A stretch of 64,000 nt of DNA from Planococcus salinus. Lineage in GTDB: Bacteria; Bacillota; Bacilli; Bacillales_A; Planococcaceae. The position numbers and the translations under genes were made by a program. The stretch spans positions 1 through 64,000 of the forward strand of contig NZ_RIAX01000007.1 of NCBI RefSeq assembly GCF_003719725.1, given 5' to 3'. The notes beneath the pieces are model-generated. The model was not told where the DNA came from and ran no database searches. It worked only from the letters and a program-made list of their open reading frames with translations. Positions 1 to 8,899 of the stretch are shown one piece after another. Numbering within the stretch: the stretch's first letter is position 1; each line of letters opens with the position of its first letter.

Positions 1-21
1 ACCCGTACGTACGGTGTTGTG

Positions 22-56
22 AGAGGGGCGAAAATAAGTCAGCTTATTTTCCCTCT
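22..56. terminator. possible hairpin downstream of proline dehydrogenase
   Basis: An inverted repeat AAAATAAG/CTTATTTT (31-38 and 43-50) with loop TCAG is extended by AGAGGG (22-27) and CCCTCT (51-56) around a 3-nt bulge. It lies just after the stop of the minus-strand proline dehydrogenase gene. No T-run follows the stem on that strand, so termination is only a guess; it could also belong to a gene beyond the window edge. Confidence 0.3.
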
Positions 57-64
57 ACTCGATT

Positions 65-973
65 CTACTTAGACACAAGGCCCCTTAACGCCAAATTGAT
101 GTTCTGTGGCCGTTCCGCTAAGCGTCTCATATAATATCCATACCAGTCCTGACCGAACGGTACATAAGTAGTAAAGGCATATCCTTCCGCCGCCAATTCT
201 TTTTGCAATTCAGTTCGGAAACCGTACAGCATTTGGAATTCGAAACGGTCATTTGAAATGTTATGTTCTTTCACAAACTTCTTCACTTCGTTGATGATGC
301 GATGATCATGTGTAGCGATGGAAGTGAAGCCGGGATCCAGTAAATGGATTTTAATCAGCTTCAAATAATTTTCGTCAATTTCCTGTTTGCTTTGAAAAGC
401 CACTTCCTCGATTTCTTTATAAGCCCCTTTAACCAAACGCAATCGTACGTTCTTCAGCCTTTCCAGATCCTTTTCCGAACGGTAAAGGTATGCCTGGATG
501 ACCGTCCCTACATTGCTGAAGTCTTCCATCAAGGCATAAAGAACATCGAGCGTTGGCTGCAAATGAGCATAATCTTCCATATCTATGTTAACGAACATTT
601 CATATTTTGCTGCAATTGTCAGTATCTCTCTCATATTATCAAGACAGAACTCCTGGTCTACATCCAAGCCGACTTGCGTCAATTTTACGGACATATGCGC
701 GTCCACTTCATATGCATGGATGGCTTCCATCGTCTCAATGATATGCTGTTTCGCTTCTGTTGCTTCTTCTTTGCTGAATACAAATTCTCCCAGATTGTCA
801 ATCGTTGCACTGATTCCATCATCATTTAATTTTTTGACAGACTTCATCATACTGTCAATATCGGTTCCGGCAACCATTTTACCGGCTCCTAACTTTAAGC
901 CCCATTTTTTTGCACCGCTGTTCAGTAATTGGTTTTTGGACAATGCGATAAAAAAATCTCTAGTTAAACTCAC
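65..973 (-). CDS. proline dehydrogenase
   Basis: FAD-dependent TIM-barrel proline dehydrogenase. It oxidises L-proline to 1-pyrroline-5-carboxylate and passes electrons to the membrane quinone pool, the first step of proline catabolism. The 302 residues match the short monofunctional Gram-positive enzyme, not the PutA fusion. Visible family blocks are RLVKGAYKE (179-187), FEFQMLYG (244-251) and the C-terminal signature YGYYMRRLAERPQN (278-291), whose paired Arg residues bind the substrate carboxylate. The start is GTG at 971-973 with AGGAGG seven bases upstream. The partner P5C dehydrogenase is not in this window; it may lie beyond the left edge or elsewhere. Confidence 0.93.
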   Translation of the reverse strand: MSLTRDFFIALSKNQLLNSGAKKWGLKLGAGKMVAGTDIDSMMKSVKKLNDDGISATIDNLGEFVFSKEEATEAKQHIIETMEAIHAYEVDAHMSVKLTQVGLDVDQEFCLDNMREILTIAAKYEMFVNIDMEDYAHLQPTLDVLYALMEDFSNVGTVIQAYLYRSEKDLERLKNVRLRLVKGAYKEIEEVAFQSKQEIDENYLKLIKIHLLDPGFTSIATHDHRIINEVKKFVKEHNISNDRFEFQMLYGFRTELQKELAAEGYAFTTYVPFGQDWYGYYMRRLAERPQNINLALRGLVSK

Positions 974-1105
974 TTCTATTCCTCCTATGCTTTTAAAAGC
1001 CGTATTTCTCTCGATAAGCGAGCAGATGATTTCAGAAATTCAAAACTGTGCAACGAGTTAGAATCCCGGGTGAAGGCTGCCAGAAGAACGGCGAAACCTA
1101 GCTTA

Positions 1106-1145
1106 ATTATAATTGATATATCGGATTTCGCATATTGCAAATATG
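1106..1145 (-). promoter_or_regulatory. possible proline dehydrogenase promoter/operator in a 360-bp gap
   Basis: The gap 974-1332 has no credible gene; its short ORFs have neither ribosome sites nor family features. On the minus strand a perfect TATAAT (1111-1106) could serve proline dehydrogenase, but I see no good -35 at the normal distance. A perfect 6-bp palindrome CATATT-GCA-AATATG (1131-1145) sits just upstream and could be an operator. Nothing else in the gap is convincing. Confidence 0.3.
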
Positions 1146-1332
1146 TATGAAAAATAAAAAAATTTTCCATACACATCTGCGTTAAAGTTAACTGGTACGA
1201 AAGACCGGTGTCTTAGTAGTATAGCCTTTTTAAGCGTCTTAAAACTTCTGTTTTTTAAAGAATTCCAAAAGGAATCAACGGAGAAGGACAACCATTTTTG
1301 CTGGAAAGGTGTAAAATAGGGAGGAACTTGCC

Positions 1333-1359
1333 ATGAAATTGGTCAAAGGAGTTTTGTAA
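1333..1359 (+). CDS. 8-codon leader peptide (MKLVKGVL)
   Basis: A short ORF with its own good ribosome site (GGGAGGAAC, six to seven bases before the ATG at 1333) encodes MKLVKGVL and stops at TAA 1357-1359. The stop overlaps the ATG (1359) of the following membrane protein as TAATG, and the Shine-Dalgarno AAAGGAG of the main gene (1345-1351) lies inside the leader. This layout fits translational coupling. It may also be chance, and no family is recognised. Confidence 0.4.
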   Translation: MKLVKGVL

Positions 1360-2768
1360 TGAAAACCATAGCAGCGAAAGGCTTTACTATTTTCATCAGT
1401 TTGTATGCATTGCTGCATTTTATTTCCTATTTTGCCGAGTGGCCATCTTTTGAATTGTTATTGTCCATTCTTGGTATTTTCACTTTGGCCTTCGCATTCT
1501 GGTTGTTGCCGTTCAATCGGGCGAAGTTGCAGTTTTTCCTGATTTTGACGGCTGTGATCATTCTTGTTTTAACGAGCGACTCCAGCTGGAATGGAATGAT
1601 AGAAGGCTTGCGGCAAATGCGTAATCTGGTCGGGTTATTGTTTATCGTCCCCATGATCAGTTGGGTTCTGAAAGAAGAACCATATATTGAGGAAATTATG
1701 AGTTTTGCTCATAACCTGTTGAACAAAAGCCATAAGTTTTATTTTGGATTAATGGCGATGACACAGGTAATCGCGCATTTTCTCCTTTTTGGAGCGGTGC
1801 CGATGATGTATCGTTTTATCGATTCTTTTCTGAAAGAACAAAAAGGGGAAGCGTGGGAGCATTTTAAAGGAACAGCCATTCTCAGATCCTTCGCTCTTTC
1901 CACCATGTGGGTCATCAGCATTCCGAGTTTTATCTTTGCTGTTGAAGCGCTGAATGCCACTCTGTGGAAATCCATGCTGTATGGTTTTCTTTTTGCGTTC
2001 GCCGGCACTGTCCTCTCAGTGATCTTCATGTCTTTTCAGGAGAAGAAGTACGACGTCGATTTTACGTCTGAACTGAAGGTGGAAATTGATAAAGCGATGC
2101 GCAATTCACGCAATACAGGTCGATGGAACAGGGATGTCATCGAATTTGTTTTTCTGTTCATCTCGTTGTTCGGCACCATTTTCATCGTTCATGAGATTTG
2201 GGGGTTGGAATTTTTACTGGTGATTCCACTGGTGATTTTTGTGTGGACCTTTCTTTACTTTTTCATTAAAAAAAGAAAGGAGAGCATCGTCAGCGATACA
2301 AAAATGTATTTCTCCCGCGGCATCGCCAACCAGGCTCAGCAATTCAGTATACTCCTGGCTGCCGGGTTACTGATTTTTTCATTGAACCAGTCAGGGGTGG
2401 GGAGTTATGTAATCAACGGCATGAATTACCTGACTGCCATTGTACCCGTCTTGAATATTCTGTTCCTCATTCCGTTCATCGTCATTTTCATGGGATTTGT
2501 GGGGCTAGGACCTTTACAGGCGATTGTATTGGTGACAGGGATATTGGAGGGGGCGGCACTTCCGTATCCGCCGGAACTGATTGTGCTGTCAGTAACTTCA
2601 GGAAGCGTGATTTCGATTCTGCTGTCTCCTTTTGTAATGCCGCTGATTATTTTAAGCAGTGTCAACGGACTGAGCGGTTTGAGAAATGGCTTGCACTTTA
2701 ACTTGAAATTCGCCATCGTCTTTTATTGTATGGTGCAATTGTATATTCAGACCGTCATTTTGTTGTAA
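1359..2768 (+). CDS. polytopic membrane protein, family not recognised
   Basis: A 469-residue integral membrane protein with about ten or more hydrophobic segments: a cluster in residues 5-110, a central charged cytoplasmic loop near 225-260 (rich in K, E, D and R), and a second cluster from about 260 to the C-terminus. The two-half layout and the long Gly/Pro-containing segment near residues 370-430 resemble ion-transporter-superfamily carriers, but I cannot name a family or substrate. The ATG overlaps the stop of the leader ORF. The gene is followed by a bidirectional terminator shared with shikimate kinase, so it is probably monocistronic. Confidence 0.75.
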   Translation: MKTIAAKGFTIFISLYALLHFISYFAEWPSFELLLSILGIFTLAFAFWLLPFNRAKLQFFLILTAVIILVLTSDSSWNGMIEGLRQMRNLVGLLFIVPMISWVLKEEPYIEEIMSFAHNLLNKSHKFYFGLMAMTQVIAHFLLFGAVPMMYRFIDSFLKEQKGEAWEHFKGTAILRSFALSTMWVISIPSFIFAVEALNATLWKSMLYGFLFAFAGTVLSVIFMSFQEKKYDVDFTSELKVEIDKAMRNSRNTGRWNRDVIEFVFLFISLFGTIFIVHEIWGLEFLLVIPLVIFVWTFLYFFIKKRKESIVSDTKMYFSRGIANQAQQFSILLAAGLLIFSLNQSGVGSYVINGMNYLTAIVPVLNILFLIPFIVIFMGFVGLGPLQAIVLVTGILEGAALPYPPELIVLSVTSGSVISILLSPFVMPLIILSSVNGLSGLRNGLHFNLKFAIVFYCMVQLYIQTVILL

Positions 2769-2789
2769 AGCCGCATAAAAACGGCAAAC

Positions 2790-2825
2790 AACCGCCTTCT
2801 GCCAGTTGAGAAGGCGGTTATTTTA
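2790..2825. terminator. bidirectional intrinsic terminator
   Basis: A perfect 11-bp stem AACCGCCTTCT (2790-2800) / AGAAGGCGGTT (2809-2819) with an 8-nt loop lies between two convergent genes. It has ATTTTAT on the plus side and a T-rich stretch on the minus side, so it can end the membrane-protein gene and shikimate kinase. Confidence 0.88.
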
Positions 2826-2840
2826 TGTGAAAACCTGCTA

Positions 2841-3410
2841 TTAATTTGAGTGAGGAGCATGAATCTCCCAGGACAATTTCAGTGCATCAGCAATGTACTC
2901 TGCCGCTTCTTCTGCCTGGAAATTGTCCACTTGTAATGTGGAATGGTTCAACGAATAAATACTTTGTCTTTCATAGAAAAGCCGTTCAATATCCTCCAGG
3001 GATCTGCCCTTCAGAAGTGGGCGGCTGTCTGAAAGAATGTGAATCCGCTCTTTCCAGGATTCCCAAGTGATGTCCAAAAACAAGACGACACAATTGGTCA
3101 TGCAAATTTCCCGGATTTCCTCTTGCAGAAAAGCACCGCCGCCGACCGAAATGACATTCAGAGGCTGTTGGCTGAATTTCCGGATCAATTCTTTTTCTTT
3201 TTCCCGGAAGGCTTTTTCACCATACGTCTCGAATATTTGAGGAATCGGCATGGAAAACTCCTTTTCGATTTCCACATCAACATCAATGAAATTACGGTAC
3301 AGCCTGCGGGCAAGCATTTTGCCGACAGTTGTTTTCCCTACACCCATGAAACCAATGCAAACAATACTTTTTTCTCTGATGGACAATCCGAAATTTCTCA
3401 ATGCACACAC
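2841..3410 (-). CDS. aroK: shikimate kinase
   Basis: Cytosolic P-loop kinase that phosphorylates shikimate at the 3-OH with ATP, the fifth step of the shikimate pathway to aromatic amino acids. The Walker A motif GFMGVGKTT is at 20-28, the substrate-binding DVD at 43-45, and VGGGAF near residue 90 is the shikimate-binding glycine block; R in the SRPLL segment is the lid arginine. The 189 residues are slightly longer than usual because of an N-terminal tail. The start given is GTG at 3410, but the ribosome site there is weak and the true start could be a few codons downstream. It is a single gene, separate from other aro genes. Confidence 0.92.
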   Translation of the reverse strand: MCALRNFGLSIREKSIVCIGFMGVGKTTVGKMLARRLYRNFIDVDVEIEKEFSMPIPQIFETYGEKAFREKEKELIRKFSQQPLNVISVGGGAFLQEEIREICMTNCVVLFLDITWESWKERIHILSDSRPLLKGRSLEDIERLFYERQSIYSLNHSTLQVDNFQAEEAAEYIADALKLSWEIHAPHSN

Positions 3411-3515
3411 TCATTTCTTTATAGGATTAGGCTTTGTGATATTTCATCTCTAACTTACTTTACATCACACGACCGATAAATTCATGGATTAATAAAACTT
3501 TTTGGAGGGATTTTG

Positions 3516-4568
3516 ATGACAGGAACTTATCTGCTTACCGGTTCGTATTCCACTGCAGCAGAAGAAGGCATCAAGTTATGGAAATTTGATGGCTCGACCG
3601 GCTCCATTGACCCGCTAGCAGCAACCAAAGGCATTGAACGCCCATCTTTTCTGGCAGTTCACCCGAATGGAAAAAATTTCATCGCCACGAGTGAAGTGGG
3701 GGATGGAGAGCTGGTATCTTACAAGTTGGATACCGGGTCAAGCAGCATCTCCGAAATCAACCGCCAGAAGTCAAACGGCGACCATCCTGCTCACGTTTGC
3801 ATCGATGAAACGGGGAAGTGGGCAATAGCCGTTAATTATTCGGGAGGAAATGTGAACCTGTACCCTTTGCATACTGACGGCTCCCTGGGAGAACTGGCAG
3901 ATTCCGTAAAACATGAAGGGACAGGGCCCAATAAAGAACGTCAGGACGCAGCGCATCCTCATTCAGTATTTCAACTACCCGGAAAACCCTTATTCTTTGT
4001 ATCGGATTTGGGGACCGATGAGATTTACACATACGAACTGGACGACAAGAAGGGCAAGCTGAACTTAAAGTTTGTGACAGAAGCACATCCTGGAATGGGT
4101 CCGCGGCACCTTGCTTTTCATCCGTCTGAAAACTTCGTGTACTCATTGGGGGAGTTAAACTCGACATTGGCCGTTTATACCTTGAATGCTGAAGGCGAAT
4201 TAGACCTCACCCAAACGGTTTCGTTACTGCCGGAATCCTACAAAGGAGAAAACACCAGCGCTGAAGTCTGCGTGTCGTCGGATGGCCGCTACCTCTATGC
4301 GTCCAACCGCGGCCATGACAGCATCACAGCTTTTACCATCCAGGAAAACGGACAGTTGGAAACGATCGGTTTTGCGTCTTCCGGCGGAAAAGGGCCGCGT
4401 CATTTCACAGTGGTTCCAGAAACTCCATGGATGGTAGCCGCCAACGAAGAATCGGATCTATTGACCATTTTGAAAATCTCAGACAAAGGACTGCCCTGCC
4501 TGCAAGGTGAACCGGTTCCGACAACAGCGCCGGTTTGTGTAAAAGTAATTGCAGCAGAGTGGAAATAA
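3516..4568 (+). CDS. 6-phosphogluconolactonase-type beta-propeller lactonase
   Basis: Lactonase family protein with a seven-bladed beta-propeller (the type of Escherichia coli Pgl and Bacillus YkgB), likely to hydrolyse 6-phosphogluconolactone in the oxidative pentose phosphate branch. Typical repeats are visible, such as FLAVHPNGK near residue 47, GPRHLAFHPSENFVYSLGEL near 195 and GPRHFTVVP near 295. About 350 residues is the normal size. ATG 3516 is preferred over the overlapping TTG at 3513 because GGAGG (3504-3508) is seven bases upstream. No glucose-6-phosphate dehydrogenase is nearby, so the physiological substrate is inferred from the family. Confidence 0.85.
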   Translation: MTGTYLLTGSYSTAAEEGIKLWKFDGSTGSIDPLAATKGIERPSFLAVHPNGKNFIATSEVGDGELVSYKLDTGSSSISEINRQKSNGDHPAHVCIDETGKWAIAVNYSGGNVNLYPLHTDGSLGELADSVKHEGTGPNKERQDAAHPHSVFQLPGKPLFFVSDLGTDEIYTYELDDKKGKLNLKFVTEAHPGMGPRHLAFHPSENFVYSLGELNSTLAVYTLNAEGELDLTQTVSLLPESYKGENTSAEVCVSSDGRYLYASNRGHDSITAFTIQENGQLETIGFASSGGKGPRHFTVVPETPWMVAANEESDLLTILKISDKGLPCLQGEPVPTTAPVCVKVIAAEWK

Positions 4569-4606
4569 AAAGCAGGCAAAGATTTTTTTCTTTGCCTGCT
4601 TTTCTT
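4568..4606 (+). terminator. intrinsic terminator of the lactonase gene
   Basis: The stem AAAAGCAGGCAAAG (4568-4581) pairs with CTTTGCCTGCTTTT (4590-4603), with a loop of mostly T and a short T-rich tail. It overlaps the stop region of the lactonase. Confidence 0.85.
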
Positions 4607-4609
4607 ATT

Positions 4610-4732
4610 GTCCAGACTCCAGCGCCCAGCCCCTCGAGGTCGCTTCGGTCTTGCCAGCAATGGCAAAAAGCGCCATTACTTTCAAGCCCTCCAGCGCTTG
4701 TCGGGGCTACCCGGGCGCTTGCGCTTTTCTTT
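4610..4732. repeat. dispersed intergenic repeat, type A (one copy)
   Basis: This non-coding block starts GTCCAGACTCCAGCGCCCAG and ends GGGCGCTTGCGCTTTTCT, and has long internal complementarity (AGCGCCCAGCCCC near the start against GGGGCTACCCGGGCGCT near the end). The same start and end modules recur in two tandem units at 56326-56598. Similar hairpin repeats are common between genes in Bacillales. The strand of origin is unclear. Confidence 0.75.
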
Positions 4733-4734
4733 CA

Positions 4735-5061
4735 TCACCAATCTGTTGCTTCTTTCTCCATTACGCCAAGCTCTTTCATCAAGCTGACAAACCGGCTGTC
4801 ATTGTTTCCTTCAAAAGCTTTTTCTGTACACTCGGCATTAGGAGGGTAGCCCAGTTCCCGTGCATGTTCGAGCGTTGATTCTTCCAGAAAATTCGTCGGG
4901 TCAGCCTCCTGGAAGCAAGAAGGGGCGATATAGGTCCGGTAATTATGCTCCAGAACCACCCGTGTATCCGGTCCCGGCTGATTATCCCTCGGAAGGAAGA
5001 GCAATGCGACCAGGGCTCCTGCAAACAGCACTGCAGCTGCAATCGTCAGTTTCTGCTTCAT
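4735..5061 (-). CDS. small membrane-anchored/exported protein linked to Sco1
   Basis: A 108-residue protein with an N-terminal hydrophobic segment (about residues 4-24, after MKQK), so it is exported or anchored outside. The exposed part has two Cys residues (near 49 and 78) in a Pro/Glu-rich context. I recognise no family. It starts three bases after the stop of the Sco1-like gene, so the two are co-transcribed and possibly translationally coupled. A role in copper handling or cytochrome oxidase assembly is inferred from this neighbour only. Confidence 0.7.
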   Translation of the reverse strand: MKQKLTIAAAVLFAGALVALLFLPRDNQPGPDTRVVLEHNYRTYIAPSCFQEADPTNFLEESTLEHARELGYPPNAECTEKAFEGNNDSRFVSLMKELGVMEKEATDW

Positions 5062-5064
5062 GTA

Positions 5065-5643
5065 TTATTCCTCCGCAAGCAAGATTTTGGCATCCGCTAT
5101 AATTTCATCTGTTGGCGGATTGACCCCATTATAATCTTTCATCACCACACCATTTTTATCGACCAGGTAGAATGAGGTGCCATGAAGCACTTGATCATCA
5201 TTTTCTGGTTTACGGGCAGGAGCTTTAAAGTTTTGAATGGCAAATTCATCGATTTTTTCAGGCGAGTAGCCCGTCAATAAATCCCAGGATGATAAATCAG
5301 CGCCGTAACTTTGAGCGTACGACTTCAATACTTCCGGTGAATCCACTTCAGGGTCCACGCTGAAGGAAACAATCCGTACATCCAGCCCTTCTTCTTTTAA
5401 TTGCTCCTGTAAATCCGTCATGTTCGCCATCATCGGCAAACATACTGTGGTGCAGTTGGTGAAGACGAAATCAGCCAGCCAAACCTCTCCTTGTAAATCG
5501 TCCAAGCTTATATCTTCCCTATCCTGATTTATAAATGTAAATTCTTCTATTTCCCAGTTCAGAGGATCTTCAATTGCCGATCCGCATCCGGCCAGCAATA
5601 AGCTGAAAAATAGAAGCAAGGGGATCCATCTTTTTTTCTGCAA
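5065..5643 (-). CDS. Sco1/SenC-family lipoprotein (copper/thiol-redox)
   Basis: A thioredoxin-fold Sco protein of 192 residues that delivers copper to, or maintains the thiols of, the CuA site of cytochrome c oxidase on the outer face of the membrane. The N-terminus has a lipoprotein signal with lipobox LLAGC (Cys20). The metal-binding CxxxC is at C64/C68 in FTNCTTVCLPMM and the conserved His is H154 in QVLHGTSF; all three ligands are intact. The start is TTG at 5643 with GAGGAC just upstream. It is the first gene of a two-gene operon with the small exported protein at 4735-5061. Confidence 0.9.
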   Translation of the reverse strand: MQKKRWIPLLLFFSLLLAGCGSAIEDPLNWEIEEFTFINQDREDISLDDLQGEVWLADFVFTNCTTVCLPMMANMTDLQEQLKEEGLDVRIVSFSVDPEVDSPEVLKSYAQSYGADLSSWDLLTGYSPEKIDEFAIQNFKAPARKPENDDQVLHGTSFYLVDKNGVVMKDYNGVNPPTDEIIADAKILLAEE

Positions 5644-5873
5644 TTGTCCTCGCCCTTTCTTATATTGAAAGTGATCCTCCTAATCGTAGTTGAAAAATAC
5701 CTGCCAAACAAGGGGCGGATCTCCGCAATTTATGTAAAAATAGCGAACAACTTTCCTTGAAAATACTCATTCTTCCAATAATTTTGTATATTCACAAGGG
5801 ATTGCCAAGCTCTGCAGCGAATATTGTTAGGAATGATACCGACATGGAAATGATCATTGATGGAGGTGCAATT

Positions 5874-7757
5874 TTGATTAAGCAGCTTGAATTATTGACA
5901 CAGGAAAAATTGGCGGATTTCCATAATGGCCGAATGATCGATGCGTATTTATACTTTGGTGTTCACCTTGACCAAGATGCAACCGTATTTACAGTGTGGG
6001 CGCCGGACGTGAAAAAAGTGACGGTTGTTTGTTCTGATGCCGGGGAGCTCCAGGAAGAACGTTTTGACATGCAGATGCATCCACTGGATAACAGCGTATG
6101 GCAAGTCAGTATTCCAAAAAGAATGGTGGATGTGCGGTATGAATACGAAATTACTGCTGCGGATGGGGAAATCCTAAGAAAATCAGACCCCTATGCGCAG
6201 CGAGGGGAAATGCGGCCGAAAACACGGTCGGTCGTTTCTGAAAATTCAAGGCACGTCTGGTCGGACTCGACGCTGCATCAAAAGAAAAATATTGCAACGA
6301 ATCATTACGAAAAGCCGATGACGATTTATGAGTTGCATATAGGAACATGGAAGCGCAACGACAAAGGCGAGTTTTTGTCGTATCGGGAACTGGCTGATGA
6401 GCTGCTGCCCTATATTAAAGAGCTGGGGTTTACCCATATTGAAATTCTGCCGATTACAGAACATCCGTTGGACGAATCATGGGGTTATCAGACAACAGGG
6501 TTTTTTGCGCCCACCATCCGTTACGGGACAGCAGATGACCTGAAATATCTGGTAGAACAATGTGCAGAAAATGGAATCGGCTTGTTTCTCGATTGGGTAC
6601 CCGGCCATTTTTGCGTAGATGATCATGCTTTGGCGTGTTTTAACGGCACTTATTTATATGAAGAGGCCAGACCCGAACGCCGGACAAATCCGGACTGGGG
6701 GACGCTGAACTTTGACGTGCAAAAAGGCGAAGTCGTCAGCTTTATCCTGTCCAGTGCCCATTACTGGTTAAGTGAATTTAAATTTGATGGGTTGCGGATG
6801 GACGCTTTGGTGAACCTGCTTTTTATCCCGAACCGTCCGGAGAGGCCCCATAATGACGAAGGGGCTGATTTTCTCCGGAATTTGACAACGAGTTTGAAGC
6901 AGCACTACCCCGACGCCATTTTAATCGCAGAAGATGCATGGCATTATCCGGATGTGACAAAAGATGTGAAAGATGGAGGCGTGGGATTCCATTATAAATG
7001 GAATTTCGGCTGGATGCGGGACACTCAGGATTATATGCAACTGCCGCCATCCGAGAGGCCGGATGCCCATAAAAAGATCAACTTTGCGATGATCTATTAT
7101 TACAATGACCGATTTATCTCTACTTTTTCGCACGACGAATTTGTCCATGGCCGCGGTTCATTATTGAACAAGTTTCCGGGGACCATCGAAGAGAAGTTTC
7201 ATCAACTGCGGCTGCTTCTTGGGTTTTGGATCACTTTTCCAGGGAAGAAATTATTGTTCATGGGGCAGGAATTCGGTCAATTTGAAGAATGGAAGTTCCA
7301 ACCGGAATTGGAATGGTATTTGCTGAAGGAACCAAAGCATTTACAGATGGCCACATTCACGAAAGAGCTGCTCGCTTTTTATAAAAGCGAAAAAGCATTA
7401 TACGAATTGGATGACCGGCGAGAAGGATTTACCTGGTTGGATGCCAACAATCACGAGCAAAGTGTGGCATCTTTTATTCGCAGGGGCTTTTTGCCACAGG
7501 ATGAATGTGTTGTTGTGTGCAATTTCTCCGACCGTGATTATGCAGAGTTCACGGTTGGTGTACCGGCAGAAGGAGATTATGAACAAGTGTTTTGTACAGC
7601 CCATAAAATGTATGGAGGCGGTACAGAAGCCACAGAAACGGTTTGCCGGTCGACGGATATTCCAGCGGATGAACAAACCCATTCCATCAAAGTCGAGTTG
7701 CCGGCATTTGCTATGTGCGTATGGAAACCAAAAAGGGAAAGAGGCGAGGCCAAGTGA
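5874..7757 (+). CDS. glgB: 1,4-alpha-glucan branching enzyme
   Basis: GH13 enzyme that cuts alpha-1,4 glucan chains and rejoins them as alpha-1,6 branches during glycogen synthesis. An N-terminal CBM48-like domain (about residues 20-110) precedes the catalytic barrel. The nucleophile is D310 (GLRMDALVN), the acid E353 ([10 protein letters not shown]) and the transition-state Asp D421 (SHDEFVHG). The reading frame is open from 5757, but the likely start is TTG 5874 with GGAGGTG five bases upstream. This gives 627 residues, the length of the Bacillus enzyme, and removes an N-terminal extension without homology. It is the first gene of the glycogen operon; its promoter lies in 5644-5873, where I see no clear boxes. 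Confidence 0.95.
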   Translation: MIKQLELLTQEKLADFHNGRMIDAYLYFGVHLDQDATVFTVWAPDVKKVTVVCSDAGELQEERFDMQMHPLDNSVWQVSIPKRMVDVRYEYEITAADGEILRKSDPYAQRGEMRPKTRSVVSENSRHVWSDSTLHQKKNIATNHYEKPMTIYELHIGTWKRNDKGEFLSYRELADELLPYIKELGFTHIEILPITEHPLDESWGYQTTGFFAPTIRYGTADDLKYLVEQCAENGIGLFLDWVPGHFCVDDHALACFNGTYLYEEARPERRTNPDWGTLNFDVQKGEVVSFILSSAHYWLSEFKFDGLRMDALVNLLFIPNRPERPHNDEGADFLRNLTTSLKQHYPDAILIAEDAWHYPDVTKDVKDGGVGFHYKWNFGWMRDTQDYMQLPPSERPDAHKKINFAMIYYYNDRFISTFSHDEFVHGRGSLLNKFPGTIEEKFHQLRLLLGFWITFPGKKLLFMGQEFGQFEEWKFQPELEWYLLKEPKHLQMATFTKELLAFYKSEKALYELDDRREGFTWLDANNHEQSVASFIRRGFLPQDECVVVCNFSDRDYAEFTVGVPAEGDYEQVFCTAHKMYGGGTEATETVCRSTDIPADEQTHSIKVELPAFAMCVWKPKRERGEAK

Positions 7758-8899
7758 AAAAAGAAATTGTCGCCATGTTATTGGCGGGCGGGCAGGGAAC
7801 CCGTTTAAAAGAATTGACGTATACGGTTGCCAAGCCGGCTGTCCCGTTCGGCGGAAAGTACCGGATCATCGACTTTCCTTTATCAAATTGCCTGAATTCG
7901 GAAATTCATACTGTCGGTGTCCTGACGCAATATCAACCCCATATCCTGCATCATTATATTGGAATTGGTACACCGTGGGATTTGGACAGGCGCAATGGAG
8001 GGGTTACAATGCTGCCTCCTTACGCAGAAAAAGAAGGCATTAAATGGTATGACGGTACAGCAAACGCCATCTATCAGAACTTGCGGTTTCTGGAACAGTA
8101 CGACCCTGAATATGTCCTGATTTTATCCGGGGATCATATTTACAAGATGAATTATGAGTTGATGCTGGAGTTCCATAAGCAAAATGATGCGGATGTGACA
8201 ATCTCGGTCATTGAAGTGCCTTGGGAAGAAGCCAGCCGTTTCGGTATTATGGAAGCAGATGAGAACATGAAAGTGAAAGAATTTGCGGAAAAACCGGAAA
8301 AGCCGAAAAGCAATTTGGCTTCCATGGGCGTCTATATCTTTAATTGGCAGAAGCTGAAAAAGTACTTGAAAATCGATGTGGAAAACGAAGAATCCACCCA
8401 TGACTTCGGGAAGGACATTATTCCGCTGATGCTCAGCGAAAAAGAAAAACTGTTTGCTTATCCTTTCAAGGGCTATTGGAAAGATGTCGGTACCGTCGCC
8501 AGTTTATGGGAAGCCAATATGGATTTGCTGAGAAGCGATTCAGGCTTGAATTTACACGATTCAGCGTGGCGGATCTATTCTTCGAATCCTCAGCTGCCGC
8601 CGCAGGTGATCACGAGAAATGGAGAAATCCAAAACTCACTCGTGAATGAAGGGTGCATCATTGAAGGGGAAGTGTCAAACTCGATTATCTCCCAAAACGT
8701 TGAATTGCGGACCGGATCGTCTCTTTCGGAAAGTGTAGCCATGAGCGGTGTCGTAATCGGGCATGATGCAACACTGATCCGCACGATTATTCCACCAAAT
8801 CTCATCATTCCGGATGGTTTTCAGGCAGAAGGAAAAGACGGGGAAGTCGTGCTGGTGACTGAAGAACTTATCGCCGAATGGAAAGGAAGTGACGAGTAA
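7754..8899 (+). CDS. glgC: glucose-1-phosphate adenylyltransferase catalytic subunit
   Basis: Makes ADP-glucose from glucose-1-phosphate and ATP, the committed step of glycogen synthesis. The N-terminal nucleotidyltransferase domain has the LAGGQGTRL signature (residues 9-17), followed by [19 protein letters not shown] and the [11 protein letters not shown] metal site; a left-handed beta-helix forms the C-terminal third. I place the start at GTG 7754, overlapping the glgB stop (GTGA), which gives 381 residues, the usual length. The open frame upstream adds only a basic tail. GlgC is normally paired with GlgD, encoded next. Confidence 0.95.
   Translation: MKKEIVAMLLAGGQGTRLKELTYTVAKPAVPFGGKYRIIDFPLSNCLNSEIHTVGVLTQYQPHILHHYIGIGTPWDLDRRNGGVTMLPPYAEKEGIKWYDGTANAIYQNLRFLEQYDPEYVLILSGDHIYKMNYELMLEFHKQNDADVTISVIEVPWEEASRFGIMEADENMKVKEFAEKPEKPKSNLASMGVYIFNWQKLKKYLKIDVENEESTHDFGKDIIPLMLSEKEKLFAYPFKGYWKDVGTVASLWEANMDLLRSDSGLNLHDSAWRIYSSNPQLPPQVITRNGEIQNSLVNEGCIIEGEVSNSIISQNVELRTGSSLSESVAMSGVVIGHDATLIRTIIPPNLIIPDGFQAEGKDGEVVLVTEELIAEWKGSDE

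Noticed and set aside
1031-1045. TTTCAGAAATTC as a possible CodY box before proline dehydrogenase
   Set aside because: It has about five mismatches to the 15-base consensus, within chance for AT-rich DNA.
5757-5873. N-terminal extension of glgB from ATG 5757
   Set aside because: No ribosome site at 5757 and no GlgB homology in the added 39 residues; TTG 5874 has GGAGGTG and gives the family length.
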